Positions 1 through 6,259 of a DNA stretch of 6,268 bases are shown here, one piece after another. The position numbers and the translations under genes are program-made. Numbering within the stretch: position 1 is the first letter of the stretch; each line of letters begins with the position of its first letter. The DNA comes from Saprospiraceae bacterium (GTDB lineage Bacteria; Bacteroidota; Bacteroidia; Chitinophagales; Saprospiraceae). Under the pieces are notes generated by a model. The model did not search any database and was not told the origin of the DNA. It was given only the letters and a program-made list of their open reading frames with translations. Location of the stretch: contig JALZVB010000272.1 of the NCBI GenBank assembly GCA_023300835.1, forward strand, positions 1 to 6,268, read 5' to 3'.

Positions 1-176
1 GCACAAGGTCCAGCACTTATTACGAGATCTTTATATGTTACAATCGGCGTTGCACATATTGGTGATGCTGCAACTGCTGTTGCATTTCCTGTCATATTAG
101 GTCCTGGTACAGTTGGCATTGGACATGCCGTAAAGTTTTCAGGACAAGTTATTACTGGAACATCAGAACATACCGC
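1..176 (-). repeat. Module 12 (residues 1926-1983 onward), cut by window edge
   Basis: Only the beginning of the first half is present: A-V-C, I-T-C-P-E-N-F-T-A-C-P, a T-G-N-A-T-A-V strand, and T-P-I-V-T-Y-K-D. It stops two bases after the Cys codon at 3-5. Five cysteines fall at the positions expected from complete modules. The array therefore continues beyond the window. Confidence 0.88.
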
Positions 177-3100
177 ACATATAACTGTAACTGTAAATGA
201 TAGCGTTGTTGTGTTTCCACATTTGTCAGTTGCAGTATAAGTTACTGTAGTTGTTCCTTCATTGAACACAGCACCACTTGTATAATTTGGCTCAAAGAAA
301 GCTAAACTACAATTCTCTATAACCTGTGGTTCAGTCCATGTCGTAGACATAGAACAACCTGCACCTACAGATTCTAAAATAATATTCTGTGGCATACCTG
401 TAATAACTGGCGCTGAATTATCTATCAAACTAATCGTCTGTGTACAACTCGCCACTAATGAATTATTAGCTGGATTAGTTGCCGTCCATGTTCTTACAAC
501 ATTCATAGATCCAGAACAAGCTACTGATGAACTTATAACATCTGTATAAGTTAAATTAGGTGTTCCACTACAATTAGGACCTGTAAGTGTTGCTATTGGA
601 TTACCAGTCAGTGCAGGTAATGGAACACTAGGATCAGGACAAGTAATGAAGTTCTCTGGACATACGATTGTCGGCACACTATTACAAGCTGCACATACTA
701 CCGTCACATTAAATGAAGCTGTTATAGCGTTTCCGCAAAGATCATTAGCCGTATAAGTAACTGTTGTTGTTCCTACTCCAAAAGTACTTCCACTTGCAAC
801 ATTAGGCTCGAAGAATGACAATTGACAATCATCAACTGCAACAGGTTCTGCCCATGTAATAGGTAACGAACAATTGTTTCCGTTACCCGTCATCACGATA
901 TCTTGTGGCACTCCAGAAATCACGGGAGCACTATTATCTTGCATAGAGATCGTCTGTACACAAGTATTAGTAAGGTTATTGTTGTTTGGATTAGTTGCCG
1001 TCCATGTTCTCTGGATTGTTCCAGAACCTGGGCAACTTATACTATTAGAAACAATATCACTGTAGTTAATTACTGCAGATCCAGAACAACCTACACCACT
1101 TATAGTAGCTGTTGCAATTCCCAACTCAGATGGAGCAGGTACAGTAGCACTAGGACATAAGATATAATTTGTTGGACATACGATAGCTGGTAATGTATTA
1201 CAAGCTAAACAACTTACTGTTACTGTAAAAGTTACACTTGATGCATTGCCACAATCATCTACAGCCGTATATACAACTGATGTCGTTCCTTGTGGGAAAT
1301 TATGACCGCTAGTATAATTAGAACTCATGTTAACCGTTCCACATGCGTCTTGCGCTGTAGGTGCAACCCAAGTTGCTACAGCACTGCAGTTATTACCTGC
1401 ACTTGTTATATTAATATGAGTAGGTACAGTATTGAAAATTGGCGCTGAGTTATCAACAAAGCTTATCAATTGTGTACATGTACTACTTAGACTCGTATTA
1501 TTAGGATCTGTTGCTGTCCAAGTTCTTTGTATTTGTTTTTCCAAGAAACATGGTCCAGTAGAAAGGATAAGGTCAGTATAAGTGATCACTGGATTTCCTC
1601 CTGAACACATTCCTCCTGCCATTGTCGCAGTTGCTGTACCTGATTGAGTCGGAGAAGGTGTTCCCCCACTAGGGCATAAATTATAATCAGCTGGACATAC
1701 TATACTAGGAGGTGTATTACAAGTTTCACAATCAACTGTTACATTAAAACTAGAAGTTATTGTATTACCACAATTATCACTAGCTGTATATACAACAGTT
1801 GTTGTTCCCTCTCCAAATGAGCTTCCACTTGTTACACTAGAAGTTAAGTTTACAGTTCCACAATTATCAGTTGCTGTTGGTATTGTCCATGTTACTGGTA
1901 CTTGACAATTGTTTCCAGTTCCACTTACAACTATACTATTAGGCAAGTTAGAAATCACAGGAAACAAATTATCTTCCATTTGTATTGTCTGGTTACAAGA
2001 GCTACTTAGAGATGTATTTCCATTATCTGTTGCAATCCATGTTCTTACGATAGTTGAACTACAATTTCCAGTACTACTGATCGCATCTGTATATGTAATG
2101 TTAGCTGTGCCAGAACATAAGCCACCTGCCATTGTATACGCAGCCGTTCCTGTTACACTAGGTCCTGGTGTTCCAGCAACTGGACAACTTGTCCAGTTAG
2201 CAGGGCATGATATCGCAGGAGGTATATTACATGATTGACATTGGACAGTCACCTTAAAACTAGCCGTTACTGAGTTACCACAATCATCTATAGCTGTATA
2301 GACTACTGTTAAAGTACCTTCATTAAAAGTACTACCATTAAATGCATTAGAACTTAATGTTACATTTCCACAATCGTCCGTTGCAGTTGGTTCTGTCCAA
2401 GTAACTGGCATTTGACAACTACTACCCGTTCCAATTACAACTATGTCACTAGGTATGTTAGAAATTATAGGAAACGCATTGTCTTCCATTTGTATCGTCT
2501 GATTACAAGAGCTGCTTAGAGCTGCATTTCCAGCATCTGTAGCTACCCATGTTCTTACTATTGTTGATCCACAGTTTCCAGTGCTATTGATAGCATCTGT
2601 GTATGTAATATTAGCTGTTCCAGAACATAAGCCACCAGCCATTGTATAAGTGGCTGTTCCCGTTACACTTGGTGCCGGCGTTACTGCTGTAGGGCAACTT
2701 GTATAGTTGGTTGGACAAACTATTGACGGTGGTGTATTACATAATTCACATTGAACTGTTACGTTGAAAGTTGCCATAGCAATGTTGCCACAATTATCAG
2801 TTACTGTATATGTTACTGCCGTAATGCCTTCGTTAAAAGTAGAACCATTAGGCAGGCTAGAAACGACACTTGCAACACCACAATCATCTTGAGTTGTCGG
2901 TTCCGTCCATGTTACTGGTGCTTGACAATTATTACCTCCTGAGGTTACATTTACATTAGAAGGTAGATTAGTTATCGTTGGGATTGTATTATCTATCACT
3001 GATACCAATTGTGTACAATTTGTCACAAGTGAATTATCAGTTGGATCAGTTGCTGTCCATATTCTATTTACACTTAATGATCCGGTACAGTTTCCTGTTC

Positions 3101-5951
3101 CTATTACTACATCGTTGAAAGTTACAGTTGGGGTATCACAAGTAGGACCTCCTGCAGCTATTGCTGTACCAGAAAGACTAGGTTGTGGGAAAGTCCCATT
3201 AGGACAAGTAACAAAATCTGTTGGACAAGCAATGGTAGGTACAGTAGCACAACCATTACAAGCTACAGTGACATTAAACGTAGCTGTAGAGGTATTTCCA
3301 CAATTATCTGTTGCTGTATAAGTTACTTGTGATGTTCCTTGTGAAAATGTTGTTCCATTGAGAAAATCAGAAGTCAAACTTTCTATGCCACAATCATCTG
3401 TTGCTATTGGTTCTGCCCAAGTAACTGGACTTTGACATCCGTTACCATCTCCTGTAACTGTAATATGAGCTGGTAGATTCTCAATAACTGGAGCCGTATT
3501 ATCATCTATTGTTATAATCTGCACGCAAGTAGATGATGCTAATGGGTTGTATGTATAAAATGAGTGCCATGTTCTATTAGCTGAATAAGATCCTTCACAT
3601 GCGCCGAAGAACGTTATCATGTCAGTATAATATGTAATAGGTACACCACAATCTGTTGTTGTGTTATCAATTGCTGGTTGACCCGCTGTAGACGGAACAG
3701 GTAACATATCTCCTGGACAAGTTGTGTAATTAGGTGGGCAAGTCATTGCTGGACCTACGTTACACAATCCACATTGTATCGTAATATTAAATTGTGAAGT
3801 TGTTGTTTTTCCACAATTATCAGTTGCCGTATATACTACTGTAGTTGTTCCTTGTGCGAACGTGCTTCCGTTATCAAAACTTGACTCAATACTAGCCATA
3901 CCACAATCATCTGTAATCACAGGTTCTGACCATGTTACTGGCGTAGAACAATGCAATCCTTTTTTATTAAGTGTGATATCTGTTGGCATATTAGCAATGG
4001 TAGGTGGCGCAACATCATCAGTTGTTATCATCTGTGTACAAGAAACTGTAAGGCTAACATCAGATGGATCAGTTGCTGTCCAAGTTCTTTCTATTGTCTG
4101 AGCCGAAGTGCAACCATTACCATTAGCAATTATAATATCGTTGTAAGTTACTGTAGGTGTTCCTCCACAATTAGAACCTGAGATAAAAGCATTAGCCGTT
4201 CCTGTAACGCTTGGATCTGTTCCATCACTAGGACAACCATTGAAGTCAGCTGGACAAGTCAAAAATGGAACTGTCGTACAAGGTATGCACTCAACTGAAA
4301 CATTAAAACTCGCTGTAGAACTCAATCCACAGTTGTCAGTTGCTGTATAAACAATTGCATAATTACCATCACCTAGTACAACGCCATTAGTTAATGAAGA
4401 ACTGGTTGATTGTAATCCACAATTATCTGTAATGCTAGGTTCTACCCACGTCACAGGAACTTGACAATTAATACCAGAAGCAGACAAGGTCATGTCTTGT
4501 GGTAGTCCCGTTATAAATGGTGCTTGATTATCTTCTAATGTTATAGATTGAATACATGAGCTATTCAATCCAGAATTATTAGGATCAATAGCCGTCCATA
4601 TTCTATTTATTTCGTAATCAAAACAGTTTCCAGAAGAAACAACTTGATCTGTATACGACACTGTTGGGCTACCGCAAATCGATTCTCCAGGAGAAACAGT
4701 TGCAGTACCAGAGAAACTAGGATCTGGATAACTGTTAATTGGACAACTCGTAATATTGTTGGGACAAGTAATAAGCGGCTGAGCATTACAAGTACATGAT
4801 ACGGTTACATTGAATGAACCAGAATCAGAATTTCCACAATTATCCATGGCAGTATATGTTACTGTATAGGTTCCTGCTGTAAATGATTGTCCATTTCCAA
4901 AATTGGAGTTCAGATCTGCAATTGCACAATTATCTGTAGCTGTAGGTGCCGTCCAAGATACAGGAACAGCACAACCATCTCCTAATCCTGAAACTGTAAT
5001 ATCAGTAGGCATATTAGCTAGTATAGGCGCCTGATCATCTATTACCTCAATTATCTGGTTACACTGGGCCGCATACAGACTATTATTAGGATCAGTAGCT
5101 GACCATGTTCTCTGTATTATTCTTTCGCCATTACATTGTCCAGTTGTCATTGTCTGATCAATATAACTTATATCAGGATTCCCACATGAACTGTTGGATG
5201 CTACAGCAGTTGCACTGCCCGTACTAGTAGGTGTAATATCGCCCAACATAGGACATCTTACAACATCTGCAGGACAAGATATAGCAGGAGCGGTGCAACA
5301 ACTTCCTACTATAGAAACATTGAAACTACATAATGTCTCATTACCACATAGATCTCTTGCTGTATATATCACTGGTGTAGTACCAGGTGAAAATATTGAC
5401 CCACTAAAATGTGTTGTCGTAACAAACTGCAACCCACATTCATCTGAGCCAGTCGGTACAGCCCATATGACCATACTATCGCAATCCATAGAAAGATCAA
5501 CTGTTATATCTGTAGGGCAGCTGTCAAAAACAGGCGACGCTGTATCTTCTAGATAAAGTGTCTGCTGACAAGAAGAATGTAATTTAAGACTAGCAGATCC
5601 TGCTGGGTATGTTGCTTCCCAGGTTCTATGCACTATTTTGAGGCAAGTACTATTAGAAGTAATAACATCTGTAAAAGACACTATTGGATCGGGACAACTG
5701 GCATCACCAGGAAGCGTGGTAGGATATCCAGTTATTGAAGGATCGAGGTTATCATTAGGACAACCAAAAAAAGTAGGGGGACAAAAAATAACAGGTGCTG
5801 TTAAACACATATCACTAAATTCCATTTGCGCTTCTGGTACATCTCCATCAAAACAGAAATTACTGTCTGTTATAGATCCAGAATAAGCAAAGCTGCAGCA
5901 AATCAATATTGCCAGGCAGCTTTTACTTAAGTGAATTAATAATTTTCTCAT
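1..5951 (-). CDS. Giant secreted HYR-repeat surface protein (partial, C-terminus outside window)
   Basis: The frame is open from ATG at 5951 to base 1: 1983 full codons with no stop (every in-frame triplet was checked), so the 3' end is missing. This ATG is the only start in frame after the upstream stop at 5988-5990. Residues 1-24 form a signal peptide and 25-48 a short linker. From residue 49 there are eleven complete ~170-residue modules plus part of a twelfth. Each module has a Cys-rich first half (C-P-x4-C-P, then R-T-W-T-A-T-D) and a second half matching the hyalin repeat (P-V-T-W, D-N-C-G, Y-T-A-T-D-N-C-G-N, F-N-V-T-V). The mature part has about 118 cysteines (~6%), many Thr/Ser/Asn and few Lys/Arg. 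HYR domains are Ig-like folds of extracellular proteins, and in Bacteroidota they occur in large T9SS-exported proteins. Export and many disulfides are therefore likely; an adhesive or structural role is inference. No catalytic domain is visible. The family assignment is firm, the biological role is not. Confidence 0.94.
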   Translation of the reverse strand, partial: MRKLLIHLSKSCLAILICCSFAYSGSITDSNFCFDGDVPEAQMEFSDMCLTAPVIFCPPTFFGCPNDNLDPSITGYPTTLPGDASCPDPIVSFTDVITSNSTCLKIVHRTWEATYPAGSASLKLHSSCQQTLYLEDTASPVFDSCPTDITVDLSMDCDSMVIWAVPTGSDECGLQFVTTTHFSGSIFSPGTTPVIYTARDLCGNETLCSFNVSIVGSCCTAPAISCPADVVRCPMLGDITPTSTGSATAVASNSSCGNPDISYIDQTMTTGQCNGERIIQRTWSATDPNNSLYAAQCNQIIEVIDDQAPILANMPTDITVSGLGDGCAVPVSWTAPTATDNCAIADLNSNFGNGQSFTAGTYTVTYTAMDNCGNSDSGSFNVTVSCTCNAQPLITCPNNITSCPINSYPDPSFSGTATVSPGESICGSPTVSYTDQVVSSGNCFDYEINRIWTAIDPNNSGLNSSCIQSITLEDNQAPFITGLPQDMTLSASGINCQVPVTWVEPSITDNCGLQSTSSSLTNGVVLGDGNYAIVYTATDNCGLSSTASFNVSVECIPCTTVPFLTCPADFNGCPSDGTDPSVTGTANAFISGSNCGGTPTVTYNDIIIANGNGCTSAQTIERTWTATDPSDVSLTVSCTQMITTDDVAPPTIANMPTDITLNKKGLHCSTPVTWSEPVITDDCGMASIESSFDNGSTFAQGTTTVVYTATDNCGKTTTSQFNITIQCGLCNVGPAMTCPPNYTTCPGDMLPVPSTAGQPAIDNTTTDCGVPITYYTDMITFFGACEGSYSANRTWHSFYTYNPLASSTCVQIITIDDNTAPVIENLPAHITVTGDGNGCQSPVTWAEPIATDDCGIESLTSDFLNGTTFSQGTSQVTYTATDNCGNTSTATFNVTVACNGCATVPTIACPTDFVTCPNGTFPQPSLSGTAIAAGGPTCDTPTVTFNDVVIGTGNCTGSLSVNRIWTATDPTDNSLVTNCTQLVSVIDNTIPTITNLPSNVNVTSGGNNCQAPVTWTEPTTQDDCGVASVVSSLPNGSTFNEGITAVTYTVTDNCGNIAMATFNVTVQCELCNTPPSIVCPTNYTSCPTAVTPAPSVTGTATYTMAGGLCSGTANITYTDAINSTGNCGSTIVRTWVATDAGNAALSSSCNQTIQMEDNAFPIISNIPSDIVVIGTGSSCQMPVTWTEPTATDDCGNVTLSSNAFNGSTFNEGTLTVVYTAIDDCGNSVTASFKVTVQCQSCNIPPAISCPANWTSCPVAGTPGPSVTGTAAYTMAGGLCSGTANITYTDAISSTGNCSSTIVRTWIATDNGNTSLSSSCNQTIQMEDNLFPVISNLPNSIVVSGTGNNCQVPVTWTIPTATDNCGTVNLTSSVTSGSSFGEGTTTVVYTASDNCGNTITSSFNVTVDCETCNTPPSIVCPADYNLCPSGGTPSPTQSGTATATMAGGMCSGGNPVITYTDLILSTGPCFLEKQIQRTWTATDPNNTSLSSTCTQLISFVDNSAPIFNTVPTHINITSAGNNCSAVATWVAPTAQDACGTVNMSSNYTSGHNFPQGTTSVVYTAVDDCGNASSVTFTVTVSCLACNTLPAIVCPTNYILCPSATVPAPSELGIATATISGVGCSGSAVINYSDIVSNSISCPGSGTIQRTWTATNPNNNNLTNTCVQTISMQDNSAPVISGVPQDIVMTGNGNNCSLPITWAEPVAVDDCQLSFFEPNVASGSTFGVGTTTVTYTANDLCGNAITASFNVTVVCAACNSVPTIVCPENFITCPDPSVPLPALTGNPIATLTGPNCSGTPNLTYTDVISSSVACSGSMNVVRTWTATNPANNSLVASCTQTISLIDNSAPVITGMPQNIILESVGAGCSMSTTWTEPQVIENCSLAFFEPNYTSGAVFNEGTTTVTYTATDKCGNTTTLSFTVTVICAVCSDVPVITCPENFTACPMPTVPGPNMTGNATAVAASPICATPIVTYKDLVISAGPC
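177..692 (-). repeat. Module 11 (residues 1754-1925), F-F-E-P-N subtype
   Basis: This is a sister of module 10: it has T-A-T-N-P-A-N-N-S-L in the first half and C-S-L-A-F-F-E-P-N in the HYR half. The usual P-V-T-W is S-T-T-W, and the T-D-N-C-G motif has drifted to I-E-N-C-S. It still has Y-T-A-T-D-K-C-G-N and ends F-T-V-T-V-I-C. Ten cysteines. Confidence 0.88.
693..1208 (-). repeat. Module 10 (residues 1582-1753), F-F-E-P-N subtype
   Basis: The first half has Q-R-T-W-T-A-T-N-P-N-N (Asn replaces the Asp of T-D-P). The HYR half has P-I-T-W-A-E-P, then V-D-D-C-Q-L-S-F-F-E-P-N, a segment shared only with module 11, followed by G-S-T-F and Y-T-A-N-D-L-C-G-N. It ends F-N-V-T-V-V-C. Ten cysteines. 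Confidence 0.88.
1209..1727 (-). repeat. Module 9 (residues 1409-1581)
   Basis: At 173 residues this is the longest complete copy. Its first half resembles modules 7 and 8 (M-A-G-G-M-C-S-G) but carries small differences, including F-L-E-K-Q before I-Q-R-T-W-T-A-T-D-P-N-N. The HYR half has V-A-T-W in place of V-T-W, Q-D-A-C-G and D-D-C-G-N, and ends F-T-V-T-V-S-C. Ten cysteines. Confidence 0.88.
1728..2237 (-). repeat. Module 8 (residues 1239-1408), close sister of module 7
   Basis: The copy is exactly 170 codons and in perfect 510-bp register with module 7. Bases 2101-2138 match 2611-2648 at 36 of 38 positions. It shares M-A-G-G-L-C-S-G-T-A-N-I-T-Y-T-D and I-V-R-T-W with module 7. The HYR half is less similar to that of module 7 (P-V-T-W-T-I-P, G-S-S-F-G-E-G-T). 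It ends F-N-V-T-V-D-C. Ten cysteines. Confidence 0.9.
2238..2747 (-). repeat. Module 7 (residues 1069-1238), close sister of module 8
   Basis: The copy is exactly 170 codons. The first half carries M-A-G-G-L-C-S-G-T-A-N-I-T-Y-T-D-A-I and V-R-T-W-V-A-T-D, and then S-S-S-C-N-Q-T-I-Q-M-E-D-N; all of these stretches are shared almost unchanged with module 8. The HYR half has P-V-T-W-T-E-P, T-D-D-C-G and D-D-C-G-N and ends F-K-V-T-V-Q-C. Ten cysteines. Confidence 0.9.
2748..3257 (-). repeat. Module 6 (residues 899-1068)
   Basis: The copy is 170 residues long. The first half has N-R-I-W-T-A-T-D-P-T-D-N-S-L. The HYR half has N-T-I-P-T-I, P-V-T-W-T-E-P, Q-D-D-C-G, G-S-T-F-N-E-G and Y-T-V-T-D-N-C-G-N, and ends F-N-V-T-V-Q-C. 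Ten cysteines. It is exactly 510 bp long, like modules 7 and 8. Confidence 0.88.
3258..3770 (-). repeat. Module 5 (residues 728-898), variant linker
   Basis: The HYR half is typical (N-T-A-P-V-I, P-V-T-W-A-E-P, T-D-D-C-G, Y-T-A-T-D-N-C-G-N, F-N-V-T-V-A-C). The first half departs from the pattern after R-T-W: the aromatic-rich H-S-F-Y-T-Y-N-P-L-A replaces T-A-T-D-P-N-N-S-L. The flanking Cys positions and reading frame are kept, so this is a substitution series and not a frameshift. Ten cysteines. Confidence 0.87.
3771..4286 (-). repeat. Module 4 (residues 556-727)
   Basis: The first half has E-R-T-W-T-A-T-D-P-S-D and then S-C-T-Q. The HYR half starts near residue 646 with V-A-P-P-T-I, has a Lys-Lys pair in its early strand (L-N-K-K-G, rare in this Lys-poor protein), P-V-T-W-S-E-P, T-D-D-C-G, G-S-T-F-A-Q-G-T and D-N-C-G-K (Lys in place of Asn). 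It ends F-N-I-T-I-Q-C. Ten cysteines. Confidence 0.88.
4287..4793 (-). repeat. Module 3 (residues 387-555)
   Basis: The first half has N-R-I-W-T-A-I-D-P-N-N-S. The HYR half starts near residue 475 and has P-V-T-W-V-E-P and T-D-N-C-G. It is unusual in two places: the G-x-x-F-x-x-G-T loop is replaced by G-V-V-L-G-D-G-N-Y, and the usual C-G-N is C-G-L. It ends F-N-V-S-V-E-C. Ten cysteines, same order as the other copies. Confidence 0.88.
4794..5297 (-). repeat. Module 2 (residues 219-386)
   Basis: At 168 residues this is the shortest complete copy. It begins with Cys219 directly, without the two-residue spacer of later copies. The first half contains Q-R-T-W-S-A-T-D-P-N-N-S-L. The HYR half starts near residue 306 with Q-A-P-I-L, has P-V-S-W, D-N-C-A (Ala where others have Gly) and Y-T-A-M-D-N-C-G-N, and ends F-N-V-T-V-S-C. 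Ten cysteines were counted. Confidence 0.88.
5298..5807 (-). repeat. Module 1 (residues 49-218), divergent first copy with 12 Cys
   Basis: This is the N-terminal-most copy. The first half has the C-P/C-P start and an R-T-W signature, but the usual T-D-P-N-N that follows is replaced by T-Y-P-A-G. The second half is the most canonical HYR domain of the array. It keeps Cys145 in S-C-P-T-D-I and Cys208 in L-C-S-F-N-V, both absent from modules 2-11. The D-L-C-G-N motif has its Cys at residue 202. The module ends S-C, followed directly by the first Cys of module 2 (Cys218-Cys219). Confidence 0.88.
5880..5951 (-). other. Sec signal peptide of the giant repeat protein (residues 1-24)
   Basis: The N-terminus starts M-R-K-L-L-I-H, followed by a hydrophobic core around residues 12-22 (C-L-A-I-L-I-C-C-S-F-A) and a small-x-small motif A22-Y23-S24 before G25, a good signal peptidase I site. 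The positive n-region is short (R2, K3, then H7 and K10). Two adjacent cysteines (18, 19) lie in the core, but the residues before them (L-I-C) do not form a normal lipobox, so a lipoprotein is less likely. The cleavage position is an estimate by eye. Confidence 0.8.
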
Positions 5952-6223
5952 TGTTAAAATATTTTGGTACTGACTATTCTCTTCTATTTATAAGAGGAGA
6001 TATTTTTCAGAACTCTTGATATTAATTTTATTGAGTCCCTACTTGAAATAATATTTCATGCTTTATCAAAGTGAATTAGCATGACATTTACATAGGTCAA
6101 TACGTCTGCAAGACTGACTATGCTTCGTCGTTTGTGAATCAAAATATTGTTAAAAAAGCGGTGGCAGCGTTTGATTATTTTATTACGAACAATGCGCAAC
6201 ATAACTGTCAATTACATATATAC

Positions 6224-6242
6224 ACAACTGTATATCAGTTGT
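6224..6242. promoter_or_regulatory. Perfect 7-bp inverted repeat with 5-base spacer (possible operator)
   Basis: The arms ACAACTG (6224-6230) and CAGTTGT (6236-6242) are exact reverse complements around TATAT. After one mismatch the symmetry continues for two more pairs (6221-6222 with 6244-6245). No T-run follows on either strand, so it does not look like an intrinsic terminator. It lies about 270 bases upstream of the ATG. A regulator binding site is possible but unproven. Confidence 0.4.
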
Positions 6243-6259
6243 TTACAGAGATTGGAAAT

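Noticed and set aside
874..2238. Plus-strand open frames of 60-110 codons, including 874-1065 and 1909-2238
   Set aside because: They lie antisense to the giant gene, recur at the same point in successive modules and translate to related low-complexity strings. They are shadows of the repeat.
5194..5886. Plus-strand frames at 5194-5556 and 5638-5886
   Set aside because: Antisense to module 1 and the signal peptide region; no start context or domain, while the minus frame has clear conserved motifs.
5894..5899. Cysteines 18-19 in the signal peptide as a lipoprotein site
   Set aside because: The preceding residues are L-I-C rather than a lipobox, and a good signal peptidase I site follows at A-Y-S.
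5979..5996. Possible hairpin in the leader (CTCTT/AAGAG)
   Set aside because: Only five pairs with an eight-base loop, and extension fails on the transcribed strand; too weak to call.
6152..6175. T-run after a GC-rich stretch on the minus strand as an intrinsic terminator
   Set aside because: The GC-rich bases before the run (CGCTGCCACCGC) do not fold into a stem, so no terminator is supported.
6056..6202. Minus-strand 48-codon frame (starts M-L-R-I-V-R-N-K) in the leader
   Set aside because: Short, in AT-rich sequence, with no recognisable motif and no codon pattern like the main gene; it is likely a chance frame.
6206..6211. TTGACA on the minus strand as a -35 box
   Set aside because: No good -10 box at 16-18 bases, and Bacteroidota housekeeping promoters use a different pattern.
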